A stretch of 64,000 nucleotides of DNA from Lachnospiraceae bacterium. Lineage in GTDB: Bacteria; Bacillota; Clostridia; Lachnospirales; Lachnospiraceae. The notes under the pieces were generated by a model. That model was not told the DNA's origin and made no database searches. It was given only the letters and a program-made list of their open reading frames with translations. Positions 1 through 6,926 of this stretch are shown piece by piece. Each line of letters starts with the position of its first letter. Within the stretch, counting starts at the first letter, position 1. The position numbers were made by a program, and so were the translations under genes. The stretch spans positions 48,965 to 112,964 of the forward strand of contig CAAGDV010000030.1 in NCBI GenBank assembly GCA_900768755.1, in the 5' to 3' direction.

Positions 1-407
1 GCGATGTGCGAGTTTTTGACCTTTAGCCTGTTTAAGGCTCTGGACAAATCAGCCTGCGCAAGACGGTATTCCTGTATGCTGCGTTTCTGAAGTATAGCCT
101 CACGCGCGGCATCGGCGGCGCGCCTTGCCCTGTCCTCATCTATCTCGTCAGGGCTCAGAACCGAATCCACAAGGATTAAGACCCGGTTGTCCCGCACTTT
201 TATCATTCCTTCAGATACCGCCGCATACTGCATATTCCCGCCGGGGACTCTGTAGGACAGAGTTCCCGGTATTATTGCGCTTATAAGATTGCTGTGTCCT
301 GCCATGATTCCGTACTGGCCGTCCACTGTGGGGATGATGAGTGACTCGCACTCGCCCTCGAAAAAGGTTCTTTCGGCAGCCAGAATTGATAATTTAAAAC
401 TTTTCAC
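1..407 (-). CDS. atpC: F1Fo ATP synthase epsilon subunit (3' end outside window)
   Basis: Epsilon subunit of the F1 central stalk, which couples gamma rotation to the catalytic head and can act as an inhibitor. The frame opens with GTG at 407, which shares one base with the TAG stop of atpD (TAGTG). It reads VKSFKLSILAAERTFFEGEC and later VDGQYGIMAGHSNLISAI, the typical epsilon beta-sandwich core, followed by an Ala/Arg-rich helical hairpin region. About 135 codons lie in the window with no stop, so the gene is almost complete and ends just beyond the left edge. It is the last recognised gene of the atp operon. The family assignment is secure from position and sequence; the exact C-terminus cannot be seen. 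Confidence 0.93.
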   Translation of the reverse strand, partial: MKSFKLSILAAERTFFEGECESLIIPTVDGQYGIMAGHSNLISAIIPGTLSYRVPGGNMQYAAVSEGMIKVRDNRVLILVDSVLSPDEIDEDRARRAADAAREAILQKRSIQEYRLAQADLSRALNRLKVKNSHI

Positions 408-1810
408 TAAGCATTCTCCTCTTTCATGGCTTTTGCCTTGGCAATCACATCATCTATGGTTCCTACATTGAAAAATGCCGCTTCCGGATATTCATCCATA
501 TTGCCGGACAAAATCTCCTTAAAGCCCCTGATGGTCTCGCAAAGCGGCACATACACGCCTTCGATTCCGGTAAATTTCTCGGCAACATGTGTGGGCTGCG
601 ATAGGAATTTCTGGATTTTGCGGGCACGCAGAACGGTGTTGCGGTCTTCCTCCGACAGCTCCTCCATTCCGAGAATTGCAATGATATCCTGAAGTTCACG
701 GTATTTCTGTAAGGTCTCCTGCACCTTTCGTGCTACTTCATAGTGCTCTTCACCTACAATATCCGCCTCAAGAATCCTTGATGTGGACTCAAGCGGGTCA
801 ACCGCCGGGTAAAGTCCCTGCTCAGCAATCTTACGGCTCAACACCGTGGTTGCATCAAGATGCGAAAAGGTTGTCGCGGGTGCCGGGTCCGTGAGGTCAT
901 CCGCCGGAACATACACTGCCTGCACGGACGTAACGGAACCGTTTTTGGTGGAGGTGATTCGCTCCTGCAAAGCACCCATCTCGCCGGCAAGTGTCGGCTG
1001 GTATCCTACAGCTGACGGCATTCTGCCCAAAAGAGTGGACACCTCGCTTCCCGCCTGGACAAAACGGAAAATATTATCTATGAAAAGCAAAACATCTTTA
1101 TTCTCACGGTCTCTGAAATATTCTGCCATCGTAAGGCCTGAAAGGGCAACTCTCATACGGACTCCGGGCGGCTCGTTCATCTGTCCGAACACAAGCGCTG
1201 TTTTGTCGGCAACACCGCTTTCCCTCATCTCCGTCCACAAATCATTGCCTTCACGGCTTCTCTCACCGACTCCGGCAAAAATAGAGTACCCTCCGTGCTC
1301 TGTGGCGACATTGTGTATAAGCTCCTGAATAAGAACGGTTTTGCCGACTCCTGCTCCGCCGAACAGTCCGATTTTTCCGCCCTTAGGATACGGCTCAAGC
1401 AGATCGATAACCTTTATTCCGGTCTCAAGTATCTCGACCGCAGGGCTCTGCTCTGAAAAATCCGGTGCTTTTCTGTGGATCTCCCAGTGCTCTTCGCTGT
1501 CCGGAACCGGATCTTTTCCGTCTATCGGCTCGCCAAGGACATTGAACATTCTTCCAAGCGTGCAGACTCCCACGGGTACTTTTATTCCGCTTCCCGAAGC
1601 CTCCACCGTCATGTTCTTTGAAAGGCCTTCGCTTGCGGCGAGCATGATGCAGCGCACAACACTCTGTCCCAGATGCTGGGCAACTTCCATGACTCTGTCC
1701 TCGCCGTCCACACTGACTTTCAAAGCCTCCCTTATGCGGGGAAGGCGTCCGCTTTCAAATTCTACATCGATAACCGGTCCGGATATCTGTATTATTTTAC
1801 CTGTCAGCAT
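407..1810 (-). CDS. atpD: F1Fo ATP synthase beta subunit
   Basis: Catalytic subunit of F1, 467 residues from the ATG at 1810. This start is chosen because GGAGG lies about 10 bases upstream and the product begins MLTGKIIQISGPVIDVEF, the usual N-terminus; upstream in-frame codons lack a ribosome-binding site. The Walker A loop GGAGVGKT is at residues 151-158, and the DNIFRF..AGSEVS segment and the ERITSTKNGS region follow in family order. The start overlaps the atpG stop (ATGCTGA context) and the stop overlaps atpC by one base, so translation is probably coupled. Length and domains are normal, which suggests the F1 catalytic machinery itself is conventional despite the odd alpha subunit in this operon. 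Confidence 0.97.
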   Translation of the reverse strand: MLTGKIIQISGPVIDVEFESGRLPRIREALKVSVDGEDRVMEVAQHLGQSVVRCIMLAASEGLSKNMTVEASGSGIKVPVGVCTLGRMFNVLGEPIDGKDPVPDSEEHWEIHRKAPDFSEQSPAVEILETGIKVIDLLEPYPKGGKIGLFGGAGVGKTVLIQELIHNVATEHGGYSIFAGVGERSREGNDLWTEMRESGVADKTALVFGQMNEPPGVRMRVALSGLTMAEYFRDRENKDVLLFIDNIFRFVQAGSEVSTLLGRMPSAVGYQPTLAGEMGALQERITSTKNGSVTSVQAVYVPADDLTDPAPATTFSHLDATTVLSRKIAEQGLYPAVDPLESTSRILEADIVGEEHYEVARKVQETLQKYRELQDIIAILGMEELSEEDRNTVLRARKIQKFLSQPTHVAEKFTGIEGVYVPLCETIRGFKEILSGNMDEYPEAAFFNVGTIDDVIAKAKAMKEENA

Positions 1811-2709
1811 ACCTTGCAAGCCTCCTTTTTGCGCTTTTTCTTCTGGGCTTTTGCACCTGCGCAAACCTCTGTAATCTCCCTTGTGATTGCCGCCTGCCTT
1901 ACCCTGTTGTACTCAACGGTAAGTCTGCCCAAAAGCTCATCGGCGTTGTCATTTGCGGCACTCATGGCGTTCATTCTTGCGTTCTGCTCGCTGCAGAAGC
2001 TGTCAACCAACGCGCTGTATATGAATCCGGAAAGATGGCTCCGCACACAATTGTCGATAACCTGAGCGACATCCGGCACAAAATCATAGCTTTCCTTCTC
2101 GTCAGGCAAATCCGTGGTTTCCTCCCCGCTCTGATATTTCAGCGGAAGGAGTTTTTCGCACACCGCAACCTCGGACAGGCTGCTTTGCATATCGGTGTAC
2201 ACAATAAAAACATTCTCCAAAAGCCCTTCATCATACATATCCACCAAAAGCTCGCTTATCTCTCTTGCGCGCCTGATTGTAGGGTTCTGGGCCGTGTAGA
2301 GAAAACTCTTCTCAATGGGTATGTTATGCGTCGTAAAATACTGGCGGCCATACTCCCCCACAACAAACAATTTGTACTCCGAAAGCCCCGAAAGAAGCTT
2401 TTCCGCCTCTTTTATGACATTCTGGTTGTACGCTCCGGCCAGTCCTTTGTCGGCTGTGATAACCAGACAGCCACTCGGCTTTGCCGCTTTGCCGCTCTGC
2501 GAGACAAAATACTTTTGGTACGCTTTTCTGTCGAGGACAAAAAGCCGTTTCATTTCCAGTGACAGCTGTTCAAAAAAAGGGCGCGTGTTTGTAAGTTCCT
2601 GTCTGGCTTTCCGAAGCTTCGTGGAGGCGATTAAATACATTGCGTTCGTGATTTTCTGCGTATCCCTTACGCTCTTAATTCGTCCTTTTATCTCTTTTGT
2701 ACTAGCCAA
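1804..2709 (-). CDS. atpG: F1Fo ATP synthase gamma subunit
   Basis: Rotor shaft subunit of F1. The 301-residue product starts MASTKEIKGRIKSVRDTQKI and has the typical N-terminal helix with ITNAMYLIASTKLRKA, a central Rossmann-like region (LVITADKGLAGAYNQNV) and the C-terminal helix with the VEYNRVRQAAITREITE motif. The start codon is TTG at 2709, inside the last codons of atpA (8-base overlap), preceded by AGGGGTGAT as ribosome-binding site. The tail after the conserved ITEVCAGA is a short Lys-rich extension that runs into the atpD start. Complete gene; overlaps on both sides argue for translational coupling in the operon. Confidence 0.95.
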   Translation of the reverse strand: MASTKEIKGRIKSVRDTQKITNAMYLIASTKLRKARQELTNTRPFFEQLSLEMKRLFVLDRKAYQKYFVSQSGKAAKPSGCLVITADKGLAGAYNQNVIKEAEKLLSGLSEYKLFVVGEYGRQYFTTHNIPIEKSFLYTAQNPTIRRAREISELLVDMYDEGLLENVFIVYTDMQSSLSEVAVCEKLLPLKYQSGEETTDLPDEKESYDFVPDVAQVIDNCVRSHLSGFIYSALVDSFCSEQNARMNAMSAANDNADELLGRLTVEYNRVRQAAITREITEVCAGAKAQKKKRKKEACKVC

Positions 2710-4456
2710 TCACATCACCCCTGTTTTTATCAAGCCACTCATCCGCCAGCGAAAGAATCCTCTGAATATCCCCGTCGTTCAGAATTCCGCGGGAATCAAT
2801 ACTGTTACATATATCCGAAGCCTTCTCCTCAATGTAGCGGGTGATAAGTTCTCTCACTTTGATGATGTTGTTGACATTAACCGAAGTCAGCCTGTGGTTG
2901 AGCGCAACAATCAGAATAATCACCTGCTCATGCTGCGAAAAAGGGCTCGACTGCTTCTGTCTGAGAAGCCTCATAAGTCCCTGCCCGTAGGCAAGCTGAT
3001 TTCTGGTAGCATCATCAAGGTCGCTGGAGAACTGTGTAAAAACCTCCATCTCACGATACTGTGCGAGGTCAAGACGAATTGTTCCCGACGCCTTTTTCAT
3101 CGCGCGGGTCTGCGCAGCGCCGCCCACACGGGATACCGAGAGTCCAACATTGACCGCCGGTCTCTGTCCCGCAAAAAACAGTTCGCTCTCAAGGAAAATC
3201 TGTCCGTCCGTAATCGAAATAATGTTGGTCGGTATATATGCCGACACATCACCCGCCTGCGTCTCGACAATCGGAAGTGCAGTTATACTGCCTCCTCCGA
3301 GCGAATCAGAGAGTCTCGCCGCACGCTCCAAAAGCCTTGAGTGCAGGTAAAAAACATCTCCGGGATACGCCTCTCGTCCCGGCGAGCGCTCAAGCAGAAG
3401 ACTCAAAGCCCTGTATGCAATTGCGTGCTTTGAAAGGTCGTCATAGACAATAAGCACGTCCTTTCCCTGGTGCATAAAATATTCAGCAAGCGTACATCCC
3501 GAGTAAGGCGCTATATACTGCAAAGGCACCGGGTCGCTTGCCGATGCATTGACAACAATCGTGTAATCCATGCAGCCCTTTTTCTTAAGGGTGTTTACAA
3601 GCTGTGCAACCGAGCTTGCTTTCTGTCCGATTGCGACATATACGCAGATAACATTTTTGCCCTTCTGATTAATTATAGTATCTATGGCAATTGCTGTTTT
3701 GCCGGTCTGGCGGTCTCCTATTATAAGCTCTCTCTGGCCTCTTCCTATGGGGAACATTGAGTCGATGGAAAGAATTCCGGTCTCCATGGGAGTATCAACA
3801 GGCTGTCTGTCAATAATCTGCGGCGCCGGCTCCTCTATTGCACGGTAAGCAGAGGTCTCTATATCCCCAAGACCGTCTATCGGGCTTCCCAGAGCATCAA
3901 TAACCCTGCCCAAAAAAGCATCACCGACGGGCATGCCCGCCACCCTGCGTGTACGTTTTACCGGGCTTCCCTCGTAAATATCGGCGTCATCACCAAAAAG
4001 AATACATCCGATTCCCTCGGTGGTGATATCCTGCACCATTCCTTTTACCCCGGATTCAAACAAAAGAATCTCGCCGTAGGTTGCATGCTCTATTCCTGCT
4101 ACATTGGCAATTCCGTCCCCGACGGACGTTACGGTGCCTTCTTCCTCGGCGCTTACTCTCGGGGTCCACCCTCCGATTGTGTCACGGATAAGCGGAATAA
4201 CATCATCCCCGTCAGCACACGCTGACATAAACTGTTCCTTCAACTGGTTATAGCGTCCCATGACGCTCCAGTCATAGCGCTCATTGCCCACAATGAGAAC
4301 AAAGCCCGTTCCCATGTCCGTGACCTGTTCCCACACGATATTATAGTCGCATCCGTATTTATTTTTCAAAAAAGCACAAAAACGGCGCTTCTGTTCCTCG
4401 TTAGGAGCCTCGCCTGAGCGAAGGATTGCAGTCTTTTCAATGTTATCATTGATCAT
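2702..4456 (-). CDS. atpA: F1Fo ATP synthase alpha subunit with fused delta C-terminal domain
   Basis: Non-catalytic nucleotide-binding subunit of F1, 584 residues against about 505-515 in most bacteria. Residues ~107-584 are ordinary alpha, with Walker A GDRQTGKT at 247-254, about 78 residues later than in E. coli. Residues ~17-78 do not belong to alpha: PNEEQKRRFCAFLKNKYG and GFVLIVGNERYDWSVMGRYN line up with the C-terminal domain of the delta subunit (pattern EEQ...L..KYG, G.V..VG....DGSV.GRL..L). The usual alpha N-terminal helix follows (VIPLIRDTIGGW). No separate atpH lies between atpF and this gene; it starts 11 bases inside the atpF end. Seen: the extension and the missing gene. Inferred: a delta-CTD/alpha fusion replacing atpH. 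Each F1 would then carry three such domains. Confidence 0.95.
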   Translation of the reverse strand: MINDNIEKTAILRSGEAPNEEQKRRFCAFLKNKYGCDYNIVWEQVTDMGTGFVLIVGNERYDWSVMGRYNQLKEQFMSACADGDDVIPLIRDTIGGWTPRVSAEEEGTVTSVGDGIANVAGIEHATYGEILLFESGVKGMVQDITTEGIGCILFGDDADIYEGSPVKRTRRVAGMPVGDAFLGRVIDALGSPIDGLGDIETSAYRAIEEPAPQIIDRQPVDTPMETGILSIDSMFPIGRGQRELIIGDRQTGKTAIAIDTIINQKGKNVICVYVAIGQKASSVAQLVNTLKKKGCMDYTIVVNASASDPVPLQYIAPYSGCTLAEYFMHQGKDVLIVYDDLSKHAIAYRALSLLLERSPGREAYPGDVFYLHSRLLERAARLSDSLGGGSITALPIVETQAGDVSAYIPTNIISITDGQIFLESELFFAGQRPAVNVGLSVSRVGGAAQTRAMKKASGTIRLDLAQYREMEVFTQFSSDLDDATRNQLAYGQGLMRLLRQKQSSPFSQHEQVIILIVALNHRLTSVNVNNIIKVRELITRYIEEKASDICNSIDSRGILNDGDIQRILSLADEWLDKNRGDVIG

Positions 4457-4934
4457 TTTCTACTCTCCCTTCGGCTTCATCAAGGAATTGATCATAGGCG
4501 TCGGAAACTGACGAGAGCACAACCTTGCGTGCCGCCTCATCCGCCATTGCAGCAATATCTTTCTGTGCATTTGCAAGTATTCTTGCACGCTCATTTTCCG
4601 CATCATTACGCGCTTTTTCGACAATCTCGAAAGCTTCTTTGTGTGCCTCTGCAAGTTCGGCGTCACACTTTTGGCGAATCTTGGCTTCAGCCTCCCTAAG
4701 GCTTTCATCCTTTTTTGCCTCAAGCATGCCGATTTCCCTGTCGTACTGTTCCTTGAGTTCTCCGGCTTTATTAAGCAAGTCATTGGCTTCCCTATCCATC
4801 TGTTCATAATGATTCCGGCGTTTGTCCATAAATGACTTAACAGGCTTGTACAGAAGAAGATACAGACCGCCTATCAGGATTATGAAGTTAAACAGGTGCA
4901 AAAGGACCTGAACAAAATCAATATTTAAAGGCAT
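4446..4934 (-). CDS. atpF: F1Fo ATP synthase b subunit (peripheral stalk)
   Basis: Peripheral stalk subunit: one N-terminal membrane helix (VLLHLFNFIILIGGLYLLLY, ~residues 8-30) followed by a long charged helix rich in Ala, Glu and Lys that forms the b dimer. The ATG at 4934 (162 residues) is preferred over one at 4940, because the GGGGG ribosome-binding tract is 7 bases from the former and only 1-2 from the latter. The length is typical of plain b, so the missing delta N-terminal domain has not been fused here as in the mycobacterial b-delta protein. The 3' end overlaps atpA by 11 bases. It probably contacts the delta-like domain carried on alpha. Confidence 0.93.
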   Translation of the reverse strand: MPLNIDFVQVLLHLFNFIILIGGLYLLLYKPVKSFMDKRRNHYEQMDREANDLLNKAGELKEQYDREIGMLEAKKDESLREAEAKIRQKCDAELAEAHKEAFEIVEKARNDAENERARILANAQKDIAAMADEAARKVVLSSVSDAYDQFLDEAEGRVENDQ

Positions 4935-4945
4935 AGTCATACCCC

Positions 4946-5320
4946 CTACAGTACGAATATGATTAATATGGCAACAATGAGTGCATAAATAATGGCTGTT
5001 TCAATGAACACAAGACCGAGCATAAGCGTCGTTCTTATCTTGCCTTCTGCCTCCGGCTGGCGTGCAATGCTTTCAACGGATTTTGCTATGGCAACTGCCA
5101 TTCCCACTGCACCGGCGGTCGCAACTGCACCGATTGCGATTGCCGCAGCCATTGCTTTCGGTCCTCTGACATCCTTCTGTGTCTCCTCAGCGGTTTCCTC
5201 AACCGCAGCCTCAATTGTCTCATCCTCAGCCTTTACCGAAGCAGGAACAATCATAAACAATGCAAGGGCAAAGAGAAGTGCCGGTATAAATTTAAGTGCT
5301 GTTTTCATAATTTTTTTCAT
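4946..5320 (-). CDS. atpE: F1Fo ATP synthase c subunit with N-terminal signal-like extension
   Basis: Membrane rotor ring subunit. The 124-residue product is long for the family (usually 70-90). It begins with a basic start and hydrophobic stretch ending in VPASVKA, then an acidic stretch (EDETIEAAVEETAEETQKDV), and only then the c hairpin. Helix 1 is Gly/Ala-rich (IAIGAVATAGAVGMAVAIAK), the loop has ESIARQPEAEGK with the conserved RQP, and helix 2 contains the ion-binding Glu in FIETAIIYAL. The extension looks like a signal peptide plus acidic propeptide, with a plausible cleavage after VKA. The Glu-Thr..Tyr pattern resembles Na+-binding c subunits, but the helix-1 Gln of those proteins is Met here. 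The start is supported by GGAGG upstream. Confidence 0.93.
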   Translation of the reverse strand: MKKIMKTALKFIPALLFALALFMIVPASVKAEDETIEAAVEETAEETQKDVRGPKAMAAAIAIGAVATAGAVGMAVAIAKSVESIARQPEAEGKIRTTLMLGLVFIETAIIYALIVAILIIFVL

Positions 5321-5335
5321 AAGTATCCTCCATAC

Positions 5336-6181
5336 TCAGGCTGCTGCCTGTTTGATTTTTTTATTTGATTTGGGAGCTTTGTGATGTCTCTCGGACACCT
5401 CACCGTAAAATAATCCGGTAAGCATTGTCAGCACATACGCCTGAATGAGCGCGTGCAGAAGTGTGAACATAATTCCCACAAATACCGGAAGAACAAAGCT
5501 CAGTGAAACATAGTAATACACAAGCTCCGTCACCAGAAGTCCGCTTAGCAGTGCGCCAAACAATCGGAAGCTCATCGATATGGGAAGCGAGAAATCCTTA
5601 AGCGTATTGGCGACGCCTTTAAAGCCGTTGCCCGCAATTCCGCCGGAAAGGATAACCAGATATGACATGCATCCCATTGCAATCGCTCCGTTAATGTCCG
5701 ACAACGGTGCAGGCATTGCAATTGATAATCCCGTGGTAGTCACCGCCTGCAGTCCGAACAGTTCAAAGCAGGTCCCGACGAATATGTATGTTCCCGCCGA
5801 AAAAAGATACAGCCCGAGAAAGCGGTTACGGTGCGGACTGTTGGAGCGCGCCAGCCCGTCAAACATTCCAACCCACTCCTCTATAAGAAGCTGGAATCTT
5901 CCCGGAATATTCTTAAACCTCGGGATGACCGCAATCCTTAAGACCAGCGCAAACAGCAAAAGAACCGCCGTCACCGTATACGCGGAAATAACCGCAGGGT
6001 TAACGCTCATTATCCCAAAAAAGGAAATCTTGTTCTCCTCATGAAGAACCGCGTCCTTCATAACCTCGCCGATTGACTCAGAATGCCCTCCCTTAAAGCC
6101 GATAAGAATGATGCCCGTAAGCGCAAGTATCATCAATCCCACAATAACACACAGGGATATTACACGCTTTTTTTTGCTCAT
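5336..6181 (-). CDS. atpB: F1Fo ATP synthase a subunit
   Basis: Stator membrane subunit that forms the ion channels facing the c ring; 281 residues with about six hydrophobic helices. The essential Arg is present in SFRLFGALLSG, followed by the last helices with LHALIQAYVLTMLTGLF. The N-terminal helix (ISLCVIVGLMILALTGIIL) is somewhat extended and the C-terminus has a basic tail. Start ATG at 6181 with AAGGAGAA upstream. It is the first gene of the operon: no atpI lies in front, and about 150 bases separate it from the next hairpin. Order a-c-b-alpha-gamma-beta-epsilon is standard except for the absent delta gene. Confidence 0.95.
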   Translation of the reverse strand: MSKKKRVISLCVIVGLMILALTGIILIGFKGGHSESIGEVMKDAVLHEENKISFFGIMSVNPAVISAYTVTAVLLLFALVLRIAVIPRFKNIPGRFQLLIEEWVGMFDGLARSNSPHRNRFLGLYLFSAGTYIFVGTCFELFGLQAVTTTGLSIAMPAPLSDINGAIAMGCMSYLVILSGGIAGNGFKGVANTLKDFSLPISMSFRLFGALLSGLLVTELVYYYVSLSFVLPVFVGIMFTLLHALIQAYVLTMLTGLFYGEVSERHHKAPKSNKKIKQAAA

Positions 6182-6273
6182 AATTCTTCTCCTTTAAGTA
6201 ATTCTTTCAAAATAGTTCGCAGGACAAAAGACCAATTAAGCACAAGACACCGCCCGGACTTTTGCCCGCGTAC

Positions 6274-6304
6274 AGTATATCACATTTTTTTTTTAAAAAC
6301 ACAA
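6274..6304 (-). promoter_or_regulatory. Probable promoter of the atp operon
   Basis: On the minus strand TATACT (6279-6274) is a near-consensus -10, with a weak -35 TTGTGT (6304-6299) 19 bases upstream across an A/T run. It lies ~95 bases before atpB, the first operon gene. The spacing is not ideal, so only the -10 is convincing. Confidence 0.4.
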
Positions 6305-6350
6305 AATTTTTGATAAAAATTTACAATTACAGCGGAAAACACATAACGCA

Positions 6351-6388
6351 AAAACACCTTCCGGTACAATATGTGTGTCCGAAAGGTG
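6351..6388 (-). terminator. Intrinsic terminator after the 119-residue unknown gene
   Basis: Inverted arms CACCTTTCGGACA and TGTaCCGGAAGGTG followed on the minus strand by TTTTT. It sits ~25 bases after the stop of the gene ending at 6415 and separates it from the atp promoter. Confidence 0.75.
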
Positions 6389-6414
6389 CACATAAATTAT
6401 TTATATCAATAATC

Positions 6415-6774
6415 TTATTCCTGTGTTTCCGAATGACTTCTGTATATATCAAACTTTGTGTGTATCTCACCAGTATCCCCGTTTCCGTTAACCGCTGCCT
6501 CTGCCCTGGCAATTATCGTAGCCATTTCCAAAAAATCCGCAGTCATACGCTCAATCTCCTGATCGTTAAGGAGATTGTAATAGCAGTCAAGCGCAAGCAT
6601 AGCTTCAATCGTCTCAGCTTTCGCAAGAATATCAGTGCCGGTCTGATACATTGCATCGTTTGAAAAAATGTCGATGTCTGCTGACAGCCAGCTCTCAAAA
6701 TCGTACTTCCGCGCCTGTGAAAGCAACTCCTCGTATATCTTAATCAATGCAACTGCCGCATCACTGTCCGTCAA
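6415..6774 (-). CDS. Hypothetical protein (119 residues, start uncertain)
   Basis: No family was recognised. The product is mostly helical and acidic (for example LIKIYEELLSQARKYDFESW and AMLALDCYYNLLNDQE), with no signal peptide, membrane segment or metal motif. The longest frame opens with TTG at 6774, but there is no clear ribosome-binding site. A possible promoter (TTCACT, 17 bases, TATAGT) ends just before that TTG, so translation may begin further in; the only in-frame ATG is at about residue 41. A good terminator follows the stop. It is flanked by the atp operon and an ABC transporter, neither of which suggests a role. Confidence 0.55.
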   Translation of the reverse strand: MTDSDAAVALIKIYEELLSQARKYDFESWLSADIDIFSNDAMYQTGTDILAKAETIEAMLALDCYYNLLNDQEIERMTADFLEMATIIARAEAAVNGNGDTGEIHTKFDIYRSHSETQE

Positions 6775-6880
6775 AGACTATATCATATATAATGTAGTTA
6801 GTGAACCTAAATATGCTTGTTATTAACTATAAAGTAGTTAAATACACTTTTTTAATTTCATATATCGAAATATTACATGA

Positions 6881-6913
6881 AAAGACGGCGGGATTACTCT
6901 CCGCCGTCTTTTT
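6881..6913 (-). terminator. Intrinsic terminator of the ABC ATPase/permease gene
   Basis: Perfect arms AAAGACGGCGG (6881-6891) and CCGCCGTCTTT (6901-6911) around a 9-base loop, with T runs on both sides. It lies directly after the stop at 6927 and could act in both directions. Confidence 0.85.
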
Positions 6914-6926
6914 ACGCACTATTGAA

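Noticed and set aside
2315..3340. Long plus-strand frame across atpG and atpA
   Set aside because: Shadow of the ATP synthase genes; no start signal.
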